Assembly (NCBI RefSeq): GCF_002234615.1
Contig: NZ_NMQW01000043.1
Span: forward strand, 26,680-90,679
Direction of reading: 5' to 3'
Length of the DNA stretch: 64,000 nt
Source: Paenibacillus rigui
GTDB taxonomy: Bacteria; Bacillota; Bacilli; Paenibacillales; NBRC-103111
In this document: positions 1 to 7,184 of the stretch, in pieces
How the letters are laid out: every line of letters begins with the position of its first letter
Position numbering within the stretch: the stretch's first letter is position 1
Position numbers and translations under genes: made by a program
The notes under the pieces: model-generated
The model's database searches: none
Told to the model about the DNA's origin: nothing
The model's input: only the letters and a program-made list of their open reading frames with translations

Positions 1-130
1 GGTTGAACGCGTGCACCTTTTTACCGGCGATATCAACCCAATACAGCAGCCCGCTCCGCTCATCCCAGCAAGGTCCCTCTCCTAATTGAGCCTGTGCATC
101 CAGCACCAGCTCTACTTGCGGCTGCGCCAT
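1..130 (-). CDS. SMP-30/gluconolactonase-family protein, N-terminal fragment
   Basis: Only the first 43 codons lie in the window; the gene runs off the left edge. The start ATG is at 130, preceded on the minus strand by GGGAGGA at good spacing. The segment LGEGPCWDERSGLLYWVDI is the hallmark N-terminal blade of the SMP-30/regucalcin/gluconolactonase beta-propeller, whose members hydrolyse sugar lactones or bind divalent metal. The Glu in LGEGP is normally a metal ligand. The substrate cannot be told from the fragment. Family assignment is firm. Confidence 0.85.
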   Translation of the reverse strand, partial: MAQPQVELVLDAQAQLGEGPCWDERSGLLYWVDIAGKKVHAFN

Positions 131-300
131 TGTCTTATCCTCCCATCAGCCGTTATGATGTTCCAATTCTCCCCTCATTGTAGCACAAGCCCAGGCAGTT
201 GGTAAAAATAAACAAGCGATGGCCATGTGACAATCGGACGCTAAGTATTAAGAAAAACGCTGTTGCGGTGTCCTTCGGCGGACCCTATACGTTTGTGTGT

Positions 301-429
301 GGGGGGAAGTCAGGTGTGGGGTTCCGGCCTCTGTTGAAACTCGTGTTCCTTGAATCCAACCAACCAGCGGTAGAACACTAGTTTCAAAGGCGGACGCTCC
401 GCTCCTCCACCCCACACCTGACCCCCTCC
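301..429. repeat. Nested imperfect inverted repeat (about 129 bp)
   Basis: The outer arms are 301-321 and 410-429 and share GTCAGGTGTGGGG as a perfect 13-bp complement, extended by a G-run/C-run across a two-base bulge. The inner arms are 334-348 and 373-387 (TTGAAACTCGTGTTC against GAACACTAGTTTCAA, 14 of 15 complementary). The transcript would fold into a long interrupted hairpin with a roughly 24-nt apical loop. No transposase is nearby. It may be a palindromic dispersed element, a structured RNA or the remnant of a mobile element. Confidence 0.6.
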
Positions 430-672
430 GTTCTACTCTGTGCTTTGTGTTAGTGCCTTACCCCCTAAACGATCTTCAATTCGGTATTCATATCTATGAC
501 TGCCTATGTAATAATCCGTATCCTATACAGCGTTACGGCACAAGCTGCGGATCGTGGCATCCTTCGCACACCAGCAGCTTAAAACCTTTACTCAGGTCTC
601 CGCAGCCCCGAAATATTATAAATTCTGGCATGTATAATGATTCCCTGCTCATGACGGCATGCGTTCGCCACG

Positions 673-716
673 AAAAAAGACCTTTGGCCCTCGTCTGAGG
701 ATGGCGCCAAAGGTCT
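673..716 (-). terminator. Rho-independent terminator
   Basis: AGACCTTTGG (678-687) pairs with CCAAAGGTCT (707-716). On the minus strand the stem is followed by six T residues. It lies just downstream of the small leftward gene ending at 772. Confidence 0.75.
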
Positions 717-771
717 CATAACATCACTTCATCAGGGCGTAACCCGCCGCTCCGGGCCACGGTACGCTTGT

Positions 772-1050
772 TTAACTGGAAAAACCGTCGTTTTCCAGGC
801 TGGCCAGCGCAGCCTCGTCTTCCGCCAAATCCGCCTGCGCCTGCTCCACCGCCAGCTGATTATGGCTTAAGCCTGCCTGCTCGACAGCCCGCTCGGCACG
901 CTCCACTGCTGTATTTGCCTGCTCTATCATCTGTTCCGTGGGATGGCTCTGCGCTTGCGTAACCGCGTTATGCGCATTGTGCACGGAGTTTTGCGCTTGG
1001 GAAATCGGGTTTTGCGACTGCAGGCTGGAATCGGTTCTTGCTCTCGACAT
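772..1050 (-). CDS. Small Gln/Ala-rich predicted coiled-coil protein, function unknown
   Basis: A 92-residue hydrophilic protein. ATG at 1050 is chosen over an upstream in-frame start because AAGGAGGGG lies about eight bases before it. The composition is dominated by Ala, Gln, Glu and Asn, with recurring motifs such as AVEQAQ, AVERAE and AVEQAG, consistent with a helical or coiled-coil rod. There is no signal peptide, membrane segment or catalytic motif. Its own terminator lies at 673-716, so it is probably monocistronic. The small Ala/Gln-rich proteins of sporulating Firmicutes look similar in composition, but I do not recognise the family. Confidence 0.65.
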   Translation of the reverse strand: MSRARTDSSLQSQNPISQAQNSVHNAHNAVTQAQSHPTEQMIEQANTAVERAERAVEQAGLSHNQLAVEQAQADLAEDEAALASLENDGFSS

Positions 1051-1281
1051 AGGGATGCCCCTCCTTGGGTTTGGATTGCATTCCTGTTTACTATGGAACA
1101 AAACGGACCGTTTTATGCTCCTTGATCCCTTGCCTGTAACGTCAATCCCGTAACCCACCCCTGGAAGCAAGGGGAATAGTCCCACTCCAAGGGTGTGCCC
1201 TTCCCCGGTCGGCGGGGGGCCGCAGCCAAAGCTCCGTCTCTCTTCCAGCGCGGCTTTTAGAGAGCAGCGCCAACCCGCCGC

Positions 1282-2127
1282 TTAGAACAAATCCAGCTGC
1301 CGCGGCTCGGTGCCCTCATACTCGATGCCGAGCATCCGCATCAGCTGCTTCGCATTTCCGGCGGCGTCCCCGCCGGAGTTGTTGTTGAAGATGACCGCGA
1401 TGTTCGCGGTCTCCCGCTCCAGCAGGCGCAGGCGCTCCGCCCATTCGGCGAGCTCCGCTTCGCTGTAGCGGTACAGGTAGCGCACGTCGCGCCAGTTCGG
1501 CTGGCCGCCGCTGTTCCACCCGGCGGCGTTGCGCCCGTGCATCCGCACCACCGTCTGCTCGGGGTGCGTTGCCTTCAGCACGGTCGGCACGCTTCCGTCG
1601 CCGGCCTGCGGCTCATCGCAGATGCTGTGGAACCACCCTTCCTTCTCGAGGAAGGAGAGGGTCCGCTCCCGCAGCTGCGGGGTGAACCAGCTCTGGTGGC
1701 GGAACTCCAGCGCCACCGGCAGCCCCTTCATCGCATCCTTGGCGTCGCGCAGCAAGGCGACATGCTCCCGCGTGCAGTTAAACCAAGGCGGGTACTGAAA
1801 CAGCACAGATTGCAGCTTGCCCGCCTCCATGACGGGCTGTACAGAATCGCGGAAAGCCTGGAACATAGACGCCGAATCCGCAAAGGGGCTGCGTCCCCTC
1901 AGATGCCCTGTCATCCCTTGGTAGGCTTTGACGACGAATTGGAAGTCGTCCGGTGTCTCCCGCACCCAGCGCTCGAACGTTGCGGGCGCCGGCACGGCAT
2001 AGAACGAGCTGTCGACCTCCACGACATTGAAGTGCTGGCTGTAGGCCCTCAGCTTATCCCGCTGCGGCACGCCATTCATATATAAATCATCATGATCCCC
2101 CCACCCGGCAAGTCCGATTCGGATCAA
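1282..2127 (-). CDS. DUF72 (YecE-like) TIM-barrel protein
   Basis: A 281-residue protein of normal length for the DUF72/YecE family. It begins with the typical IRIGLAGWGDHD and continues with YSQHFNVVEVDSSFYAVP, which is the family signature. Later blocks are FQFVVKAYQGMTGH, LQSVLFQYPPWF, LPVALEFRHQSWF and the C-terminal IAVIFNNNSGGDAAGNA. The fold is a TIM barrel with conserved acidic and aromatic residues; the biochemical function is unestablished. It is transcribed alone, leftward, and the region 1051-1281 between it and the next gene shows nothing else. Confidence 0.9.
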   Translation of the reverse strand: MIRIGLAGWGDHDDLYMNGVPQRDKLRAYSQHFNVVEVDSSFYAVPAPATFERWVRETPDDFQFVVKAYQGMTGHLRGRSPFADSASMFQAFRDSVQPVMEAGKLQSVLFQYPPWFNCTREHVALLRDAKDAMKGLPVALEFRHQSWFTPQLRERTLSFLEKEGWFHSICDEPQAGDGSVPTVLKATHPEQTVVRMHGRNAAGWNSGGQPNWRDVRYLYRYSEAELAEWAERLRLLERETANIAVIFNNNSGGDAAGNAKQLMRMLGIEYEGTEPRQLDLF

Positions 2128-2178
2128 TGGCTTCTCCCCCCATCGACAGGATAAAAACAGTTATTTACGGATGCTGCA

Positions 2179-2336
2179 ATGGGTGATACAATTCATTCGT
2201 TATGCCTTGAACAACATGATCATCACCCATATAGCTGTAATACATGGCTTCAGCGATGCTAGGAAAACGCTTCTTGCAGGTGTTAAGACGCCGAGACGAA
2301 GGAGTGCTCTCCCTGGCTATTCGTGGTGCCTGCAAG
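2179..2336 (+). promoter_or_regulatory. Structured leader of kimA (two hairpins), possible cis-regulatory RNA
   Basis: Two inverted repeats precede the potassium importer gene. ATGGGTGAT (2179-2187) pairs with ATCACCCAT (2222-2230). CTTGCAGG (2273-2280) pairs with CCTGCAAG (2329-2336). Inside the second, CGCC/GGTG, ACGAA/TTCGT and GGAG-tgct-CTCC stack in register, giving a long interrupted hairpin followed by a T-rich stretch (2337-2352) and then the ribosome binding site. In Bacillus subtilis the orthologue is controlled by a c-di-AMP (ydaO) riboswitch, but I cannot find that motif's conserved blocks here. Function is inference. Confidence 0.4.
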
Positions 2337-2369
2337 TGTTCATTTTATTTTACTAGAAAGAGGGTTTAT

Positions 2370-4187
2370 ATGGTAGGCAAGCTTAAACGCTACTTAATTG
2401 GAAAGCCGATGAAATCCAACGCGCTGGAGGACGAAAAGCTATCCAAACTGAAGGCATTGGCGGTACTTTCCTCCGATGCTCTATCTTCCGTCGCTTACGG
2501 GACGGAGCAAATCTTACTGGTCCTCATGACCGTAGGCGCAGCCGCCTTATGGTATTCGCTTCCCATTTCAATCGCTGTGCTGGGGCTGTTGACGATCCTG
2601 ATTTTATCTTACCGTCAGACGATCTTCTCTTACCCTTCCGGAGGCGGCGCGTATATCGTATCCAAGGACAATATCGGCGTGACCTCCGGGCTGATGGCCG
2701 GCGGGTCGCTGCTTGTTGATTATATTTTAACGGTGGCGGTCAGCTCTTCGGCCGGAACCGACGCGATTACCTCCGCATTTCCCGGATTGCACGATCATCG
2801 GGTGCTCATTTCATTGATCATGATTACCTTCCTGACCTTGATGAACTTGCGCGGGATCACAGAGTCTGCCTCGGTGCTTGCGCTGCCTGTCTATTTATTC
2901 GTCATTTCGATCTTTGTGCTTATCGTCTGCGGCATTATCCATTATGCGACCGGAGGCGTGTCCGCACCTGCCCCACATTATGGCGCAACGCTGTCCAGCG
3001 TCAGTCTTTTTCTACTGCTCAAAGCGTTCAGCTCCGGCTGCTCCGCCCTCACCGGTGTTGAGGCCGTGTCCAACGCCATTCCCAATTTCAAACAACCTGC
3101 CGAGAAAAATGCCGCCTCAACGCTCCTCATGATGGGCGCGATTCTAGGTGCCATGTTCATCGGCATCAGCCTGCTCGCTTACTGGTACGGCATTCAGCCC
3201 AATGAGAAGGAAACCGTTGTTTCCCAGATCGCTGATGCGACCTTCGGCCGCGGCACGATCTATTTTATCATTCAGGGCGTGACCGCCTTAATCTTGTTCC
3301 TGGCAGCCAACACCGCCTATTCAGCCTTTCCTTTGCTTGCCTTCATGCTGGCCAAAGACAAGTTCATGCCCCACATGTTCATGGTACGCGGCGACCGGCT
3401 CGGCTTCTCCAACGGCATTATTATTTTGGGCTTGCTGTCCGCGCTGCTGGTCATCGCCTTTCACGGGGACACGGAAAATTTGATTCCGCTGTACGCCGTC
3501 GGGGTATTCATCCCGTTCACCTTATCCCAGCTTGGGATGATGATCCGCTGGATCAAGCTGAGACCGGCCGGCTGGATCGTGAAGCTGTTGATCAATACGG
3601 TTGGGATGCTGACAACCTTGTCCATCACCTTGATTTTTATCATCACAAAGTTCGAACAGGTGTGGATGATCTTCGTCTTCCTGCCGCTCGTGATGCTGCT
3701 GTTTCACCGGATTTACCTGCATTATGAGAACACGGCGAATGAGCTGCGTATCAATCTGGCGCTGGACAAGCCTGTGATTAAAGGAAGCACCATCGTCATT
3801 CCCGTAGCTGGCATTACCCGCGTCGTATTAAATACGATCAGCTATGCCAAGTCGCTTACGGATAACGTCGTTGCCGTCTATATCGCCTTTGATGAAGAAG
3901 AAATTCATAGAATGGAAGCAAAATGGGAGGAATGGAATCCGGGCGTTCGCCTGATCGTATTGCGTTCACGTTACCGGAGCGTGATGAAGCCGCTCATCAA
4001 GTTCATTGAGACCGTGGAATGGAAAACCGCGGAGTCGGATCACATTACTATACTCATTCCGCAATTTATTACGAAGCATTGGTGGCAGAACATTCTCCAC
4101 AATCAGACCAGTCTGCTCATCCGCACCTATCTGTTCACTCAAAAGGACATCGTCATAGCGACTGTACCGTACCATTTGAACAGGTAA
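2370..4187 (+). CDS. kimA: KimA-type high-affinity potassium importer (APC superfamily)
   Basis: A 605-residue integral membrane protein, close to the 607 residues of B. subtilis KimA (YdaO). ATG at 2370 is chosen because GAAAGAGGG precedes it and the N-terminus (KLKRYLIGKPMKSNALEDEKLSKLKALAVLSSDALSSVAYG, in two pieces KLKRYLIGKPMKS and SKLKALAVLSSDALSSVAYG) is the family's; upstream in-frame ATGs have no good site. About twelve hydrophobic segments fill residues 30-450. A hydrophilic C-terminal domain (about 460-605) resembles a universal-stress-type fold. In the family this is a proton-coupled K+ importer inhibited by c-di-AMP. It is monocistronic, ending in the terminator at 4193. Confidence 0.9.
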   Translation: MVGKLKRYLIGKPMKSNALEDEKLSKLKALAVLSSDALSSVAYGTEQILLVLMTVGAAALWYSLPISIAVLGLLTILILSYRQTIFSYPSGGGAYIVSKDNIGVTSGLMAGGSLLVDYILTVAVSSSAGTDAITSAFPGLHDHRVLISLIMITFLTLMNLRGITESASVLALPVYLFVISIFVLIVCGIIHYATGGVSAPAPHYGATLSSVSLFLLLKAFSSGCSALTGVEAVSNAIPNFKQPAEKNAASTLLMMGAILGAMFIGISLLAYWYGIQPNEKETVVSQIADATFGRGTIYFIIQGVTALILFLAANTAYSAFPLLAFMLAKDKFMPHMFMVRGDRLGFSNGIIILGLLSALLVIAFHGDTENLIPLYAVGVFIPFTLSQLGMMIRWIKLRPAGWIVKLLINTVGMLTTLSITLIFIITKFEQVWMIFVFLPLVMLLFHRIYLHYENTANELRINLALDKPVIKGSTIVIPVAGITRVVLNTISYAKSLTDNVVAVYIAFDEEEIHRMEAKWEEWNPGVRLIVLRSRYRSVMKPLIKFIETVEWKTAESDHITILIPQFITKHWWQNILHNQTSLLIRTYLFTQKDIVIATVPYHLNR

Positions 4188-4192
4188 AAAAC

Positions 4193-4219
4193 AGAGCGCT
4201 CCCGGCTAGGGAGCGCTCT
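4193..4219. terminator. Bidirectional rho-independent terminator
   Basis: AGAGCGCTCCC (4193-4203), a 5-nt loop, then GGGAGCGCTCT (4209-4219): a perfect 11-bp stem. It sits between convergent kimA and cls. A-rich sequence lies on the left (T-run for the minus strand) and ATCGATTTTAT on the right. Confidence 0.85.
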
Positions 4220-4235
4220 ATCGATTTTATCTTTG

Positions 4236-5696
4236 CTACAATATTGGCGACAGCAGTCTCGCCATGGATTCCGCCGCACGGGTCAGCAGCTTGCGCTTCC
4301 CGTACTTTTCCCAGGTGAGCAGCTCGCTGTTCTTCATGTCCTCCTCAAAAATCGCCTCCAGCCGCGACGCCACATCCTCCCCATATAAAAACGCCGTCAC
4401 CTCAAAATTCAGCTCAAAGCTCCGATGATCCAGATTCGCTGTGCCGACGGAAGCGGCCTGCCCGTCCACGATCATGGTTTTGGCATGCAGAAATCCGTTG
4501 CTGTACAAGTAGCACTTTGCCCCCGCCTGCAGCAAATCTCTCAAATACGAGTAAGAGGCAAAATGGACCAGCAGATGGTCGGCCCGCTTCGGAATCATAA
4601 TCCGCACATCAATGCCGGACAGCACAGCAATCTTCAGTGCATTGAACATACTGTCATCCGGCACAAAATACGGCGTCTGCAAATAGATGCTTTTCCGCGC
4701 CTGAAAAATCATTTTGATGTAGCCGTTCTTGATTTGCTGCTTCTCCGAGTTCGGCCCGCTCGATACGATTTGTACCGCGGTCTTGGGCGTGTGGCTCATC
4801 TCCGGGAACAGCTCGACCGGCTCCATCGTCAGCTTCTCGTTGGAAGCGATGTCCCAATCCATCAGAAACTGCACTTGCAGCCGGTACACCGCATCGCCAT
4901 AAAGCATGAGGTGCGTGTCGCGCCAGTACCCGAACACTGGGTTCATACCTAAATATTCATTGCCGATATTAAATCCGCCGATGAAGCCGACCTTCCCGTC
5001 GATCACGGCGATTTTGCGATGATTGCGGTAATTCAGCCGAAAATTGAGGAACGGGATTTTGGATGGAAAAAAAGGATATACCGCTCCCCCTGCAGCTTTT
5101 AATTCGCGAAACAGCCTGTGATTGACCCCAAGCGACCCGATATCGTCGTACAGCAGCCGAACCTGAACCCCCTCCTTGGCTTTGCGCTTCAACGCCTGCA
5201 CAAGTCTCCGACCGGTCTCATCATTGCCGATTTTGTAATACAAAATATGGATGTGCTGCTCCGCCTCGGCGATGCATTCGAGCAGTGTCTCGAATTTGCG
5301 TACACCGTCGGTAAACACCGTAACCTCGTTATTTTGCGACAGCGGCGAGTAGCTGCTGATCAGATTCATATAAATCAGATGCCGAAACCGTTCGATGGCC
5401 GGCTCGTTATAGGCAAATGTCCCCCGCTGCATCTGATCGCCCTGCAGGTCCATCTGCTCCCTTACCCGCTCCTGCATGCGCGGCCTCATCCGGTATACCT
5501 TTTGTCTCGCCAGGTTTTGCCCGAGGAAAATATAAATGATGAAACCGATAATCGGCAGCAGCAAAAGCAGCATGAGCCACGCCCACGTGACCCCTATATT
5601 CCGTCTTTCCAAGAAAATAATAGCAATAGCAAACAGCAGGCTGATGACCGGAATCCAATCGCTCATCGTCTTCCAAAGGTCGCTCCACATCTGCAT
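4236..5696 (-). CDS. cls: Cardiolipin synthase (phospholipase D family)
   Basis: A 486-residue membrane enzyme that condenses two phosphatidylglycerol molecules to cardiolipin plus glycerol. Two N-terminal hydrophobic segments (about residues 10-65) anchor it. Both HKD motifs are intact: NHRKIAVIDGKVGFIGG around residue 220 and LHAKTMIVDGQAASVGTANLD around 400. Length matches Bacillus ClsA/YwnE (about 480). The start at 5696 has GGGGTGAG six bases upstream. The gene stands alone and converges on kimA. Which of the usual cls paralogues it represents cannot be settled here. Confidence 0.93.
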   Translation of the reverse strand: MQMWSDLWKTMSDWIPVISLLFAIAIIFLERRNIGVTWAWLMLLLLLPIIGFIIYIFLGQNLARQKVYRMRPRMQERVREQMDLQGDQMQRGTFAYNEPAIERFRHLIYMNLISSYSPLSQNNEVTVFTDGVRKFETLLECIAEAEQHIHILYYKIGNDETGRRLVQALKRKAKEGVQVRLLYDDIGSLGVNHRLFRELKAAGGAVYPFFPSKIPFLNFRLNYRNHRKIAVIDGKVGFIGGFNIGNEYLGMNPVFGYWRDTHLMLYGDAVYRLQVQFLMDWDIASNEKLTMEPVELFPEMSHTPKTAVQIVSSGPNSEKQQIKNGYIKMIFQARKSIYLQTPYFVPDDSMFNALKIAVLSGIDVRIMIPKRADHLLVHFASYSYLRDLLQAGAKCYLYSNGFLHAKTMIVDGQAASVGTANLDHRSFELNFEVTAFLYGEDVASRLEAIFEEDMKNSELLTWEKYGKRKLLTRAAESMARLLSPIL

Positions 5697-5759
5697 CCGT
5701 CACTCACCCCGACTTCCATAAGCTTTCCTGTTACTACCATACATTATTTTGAAAAATAT

Positions 5760-5834
5760 GCAAAATAGGCAGGCCTAGTAAGCCCCCTATTGCCGGCGGA
5801 TGTTTAGAATCTAGCAAAATAGGCAAATCTAGTA
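5760..5834. repeat. Direct repeat upstream of the LysM-3D gene
   Basis: Two 21-bp copies, 5760-5780 and 5814-5834, start 54 bp apart and agree at 18 positions: GCAAAATAGGCA, three variable bases, CTAGTA. They lie 34-108 bp before the start at 5868, in the expected promoter region, so a paired regulator-binding site is plausible. The binding protein is unknown. Confidence 0.5.
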
Positions 5835-5867
5835 CTAGTTTCTTGAAAAGAAGGAGGATCCCTGCCC

Positions 5868-6608
5868 ATGTTTGGAACCCGTTTGAACCGGATGACGCTC
5901 ATCTGTCTCGTATTGCTGCTCCAAGCAGCCCCCGGCTTGACTAGCCGTGCTTACGCTTACTACGGTGATGAAGGTTATGAGGATGCGGCCGCTGTGTACG
6001 GACCTGCCTATATCGCTTACGATTCAACAACGGAGCTGGGCCCGGTGCTCGGTCCCGCTCTTCCTGAGGCCGAGCCGGAGCCGGCTGCAACGCCGCAGCC
6101 GCTGAAGTATCAAGTCGCCTCGGGAGATACCCTGTACAAAATTGCCCGTGATTTCAATATTTCTATCACCGCACTCCTGGTAGAGAACGATATTCCCGAC
6201 CCGAAGCGGTTATCCGTCGGGCAGCAGCTGCTCATTCCGGATTCCGAAGCGATTATCCCCCTGCCAGGCGGCGAACGCCAAGTGGTCAAGCAGGTTATCA
6301 GCTCCACGCTGACCGCCTACACGGCAGGCGTCGAATCGACGGGCAAGAGCCCCTCGCATTCCGCCTACGGTATTACCTACAGCGGCAGCCGGGCCGAGGA
6401 AGGACGGACAATCGCCGTCGACCCTAATGTCATCCCTATCGGCACCACCGTATTCATTGACGGTATAGGCATACGTAAAGCCGAGGACACCGGCTCCGCC
6501 GTCCGCGGCGCCCGCATCGACGTCTTCATGGACGACGTTAAACAGGCTATCAATTTTGGCGTGAAGCGCAACGTGAAGGTGTATGTACTCTCAGGGGAAA
6601 ATGTGTAG
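5868..6608 (+). CDS. Secreted LysM and 3D-domain cell-wall protein
   Basis: A 246-residue exported protein. Residues 1-31 form a signal peptide (basic start, hydrophobic core LICLVLLLQAAPG, likely cleavage after AYA). A LysM peptidoglycan-binding domain follows at about 81-124 (YQVASGDTLYKIARDFNI to VGQQLLIP). The C-terminal 3D domain spans about 147-243; its three conserved aspartates are visible in IAVDP, EDTG and ARIDVFMDD. 3D domains resemble the catalytic part of MltA/resuscitation-factor-like lytic transglycosylases, and B. subtilis YocH and YuiC are similar. AAGAAGGAGGA precedes the ATG. Likely role: muropeptide release or wall remodelling. Confidence 0.9.
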   Translation: MFGTRLNRMTLICLVLLLQAAPGLTSRAYAYYGDEGYEDAAAVYGPAYIAYDSTTELGPVLGPALPEAEPEPAATPQPLKYQVASGDTLYKIARDFNISITALLVENDIPDPKRLSVGQQLLIPDSEAIIPLPGGERQVVKQVISSTLTAYTAGVESTGKSPSHSAYGITYSGSRAEEGRTIAVDPNVIPIGTTVFIDGIGIRKAEDTGSAVRGARIDVFMDDVKQAINFGVKRNVKVYVLSGENV

Positions 6609-6620
6609 CTTTGCTAGTTT

Positions 6621-6710
6621 CGTAGACAAGGATATCGGCATTGCCGTCTTTCAAGATGGCGGCATTTGTCAAGATAGACGAAGGATGAGAAGCTTATACG
6701 CTTATCTACG
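6621..6710. repeat. Dispersed ~90-bp element, copy A
   Basis: This stretch is similar to 39436-39523: the first 36 aligned positions agree at 30, with one gap, and the second half (GATGAGAA, CTTA, CGCT, ATCT) remains clearly alignable. Both copies keep the hairpin GCCGTC-loop-GATGGC (6643-6660 here). In this copy CGTAGACAAG (6621-6630) can pair with CTTATCTACG (6701-6710) at nine of ten positions, closing the whole element. It lies between the LysM-3D gene and its terminator. It is either a dispersed repeat or a structured RNA. Confidence 0.55.
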
Positions 6711-6714
6711 GACC

Positions 6715-6749
6715 AAGAGCCGCTGGCAATAAACCAGCGGCTCTTTTTT
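6715..6749 (+). terminator. Rho-independent terminator
   Basis: AAGAGCCGCTGG (6715-6726), a 7-nt loop, CCAGCGGCTCTT (6734-6745), then T residues. It ends the LysM-3D transcript and may also serve the convergent small gene at 6761. Confidence 0.85.
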
Positions 6750-6760
6750 ACTAGCTTTGA

Positions 6761-6949
6761 TTAGAATGTGACAGCTTCCACTTTGCGCAAAGGAATATAT
6801 ACTGTGATACCTGCGCTAGTCGTAATCACTACGTTACCGTCTTTAATCCCTTGATATTTCCCTGTACGGAAGGCACTGTCGAAATAAACAGTAATTTGTG
6901 TGCCTAAGCTAACTTTGTCAAGAATGCTGAGGATGGAGGATGTGGACAT
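6761..6949 (-). CDS. Small beta-rich protein, possibly Sm-like/DUF2642-type
   Basis: A 62-residue protein. ATG at 6949 is chosen because GGGGG lies nine bases upstream; a start 21 bases earlier has no comparable site. The segment GTQITVYFDSAFRTGKYQGI followed by DGNVVITTSAGITVYIPLRKVEAV has the alternating strand pattern of small SH3/Sm-like folds. It recalls the DUF2642 family of spore-forming bacilli, where such proteins are often spore-associated. There is no signal peptide. It is monocistronic. Family placement is tentative. Confidence 0.6.
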   Translation of the reverse strand: MSTSSILSILDKVSLGTQITVYFDSAFRTGKYQGIKDGNVVITTSAGITVYIPLRKVEAVTF

Positions 6950-7024
6950 CGGGTGCAACCCCCTTTCCAATGCTAGGATAAGATATCATATGCTAGTGGA
7001 CCCTCAAAAAACTAGATTAATATA

Positions 7025-7110
7025 GTAGGGAAAGAACATATTTTAAGGGACAACCCGCCCTCACCTGTGGTGCCTGCCGGGCCAATGTAGGGAAAAAATC
7101 ATATTTTCAA
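7025..7110. repeat. Direct repeat in the glnS upstream region
   Basis: GTAGGGAAAGAACATATTTTAA is split here as GTAGGGAAAGAA and CATATTTTAA (7025-7046). It recurs at 7087-7110 as GTAGGGAAAAAA, T, CATATTTTCAA. The copies start 62 bp apart, upstream of the glnS promoter region (possible -10 TATATT at 7148-7153). No T-box consensus (AGGGTGGNACCGCG) is present. Confidence 0.4.
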
Positions 7111-7184
7111 AGCGTCAGCCATTATATTTCCATCCGTTTTTGTGTATTATATTAAGATAAACTATGAAGCAAGAAAGGTTGATT

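Larger units (their letters stand above)
131..771. other. Intergenic stretch without a convincing gene
   Basis: No open frame here has both a ribosome binding site and protein-like composition. It contains the nested inverted repeat at 301-429 and the minus-strand terminator at 673-716, both listed separately. The rest (about 430-670) shows nothing I recognise. Confidence 0.6.

Noticed and set aside
447..698. Possible small protein in the first intergenic region
   Set aside because: No ribosome binding site, protein composition not convincing, and its end overlaps the terminator stem.
2179..2369. c-di-AMP (ydaO) or Mg2+ (M-box) riboswitch before kimA
   Set aside because: The conserved sequence blocks of these classes are not visible, so the region is reported only as an unclassified structured leader.
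6971..7184. T-box leader for glnS
   Set aside because: No AGGGTGG/CCGCG T-box sequence or specifier-loop architecture, and no terminator stem before the start codon.
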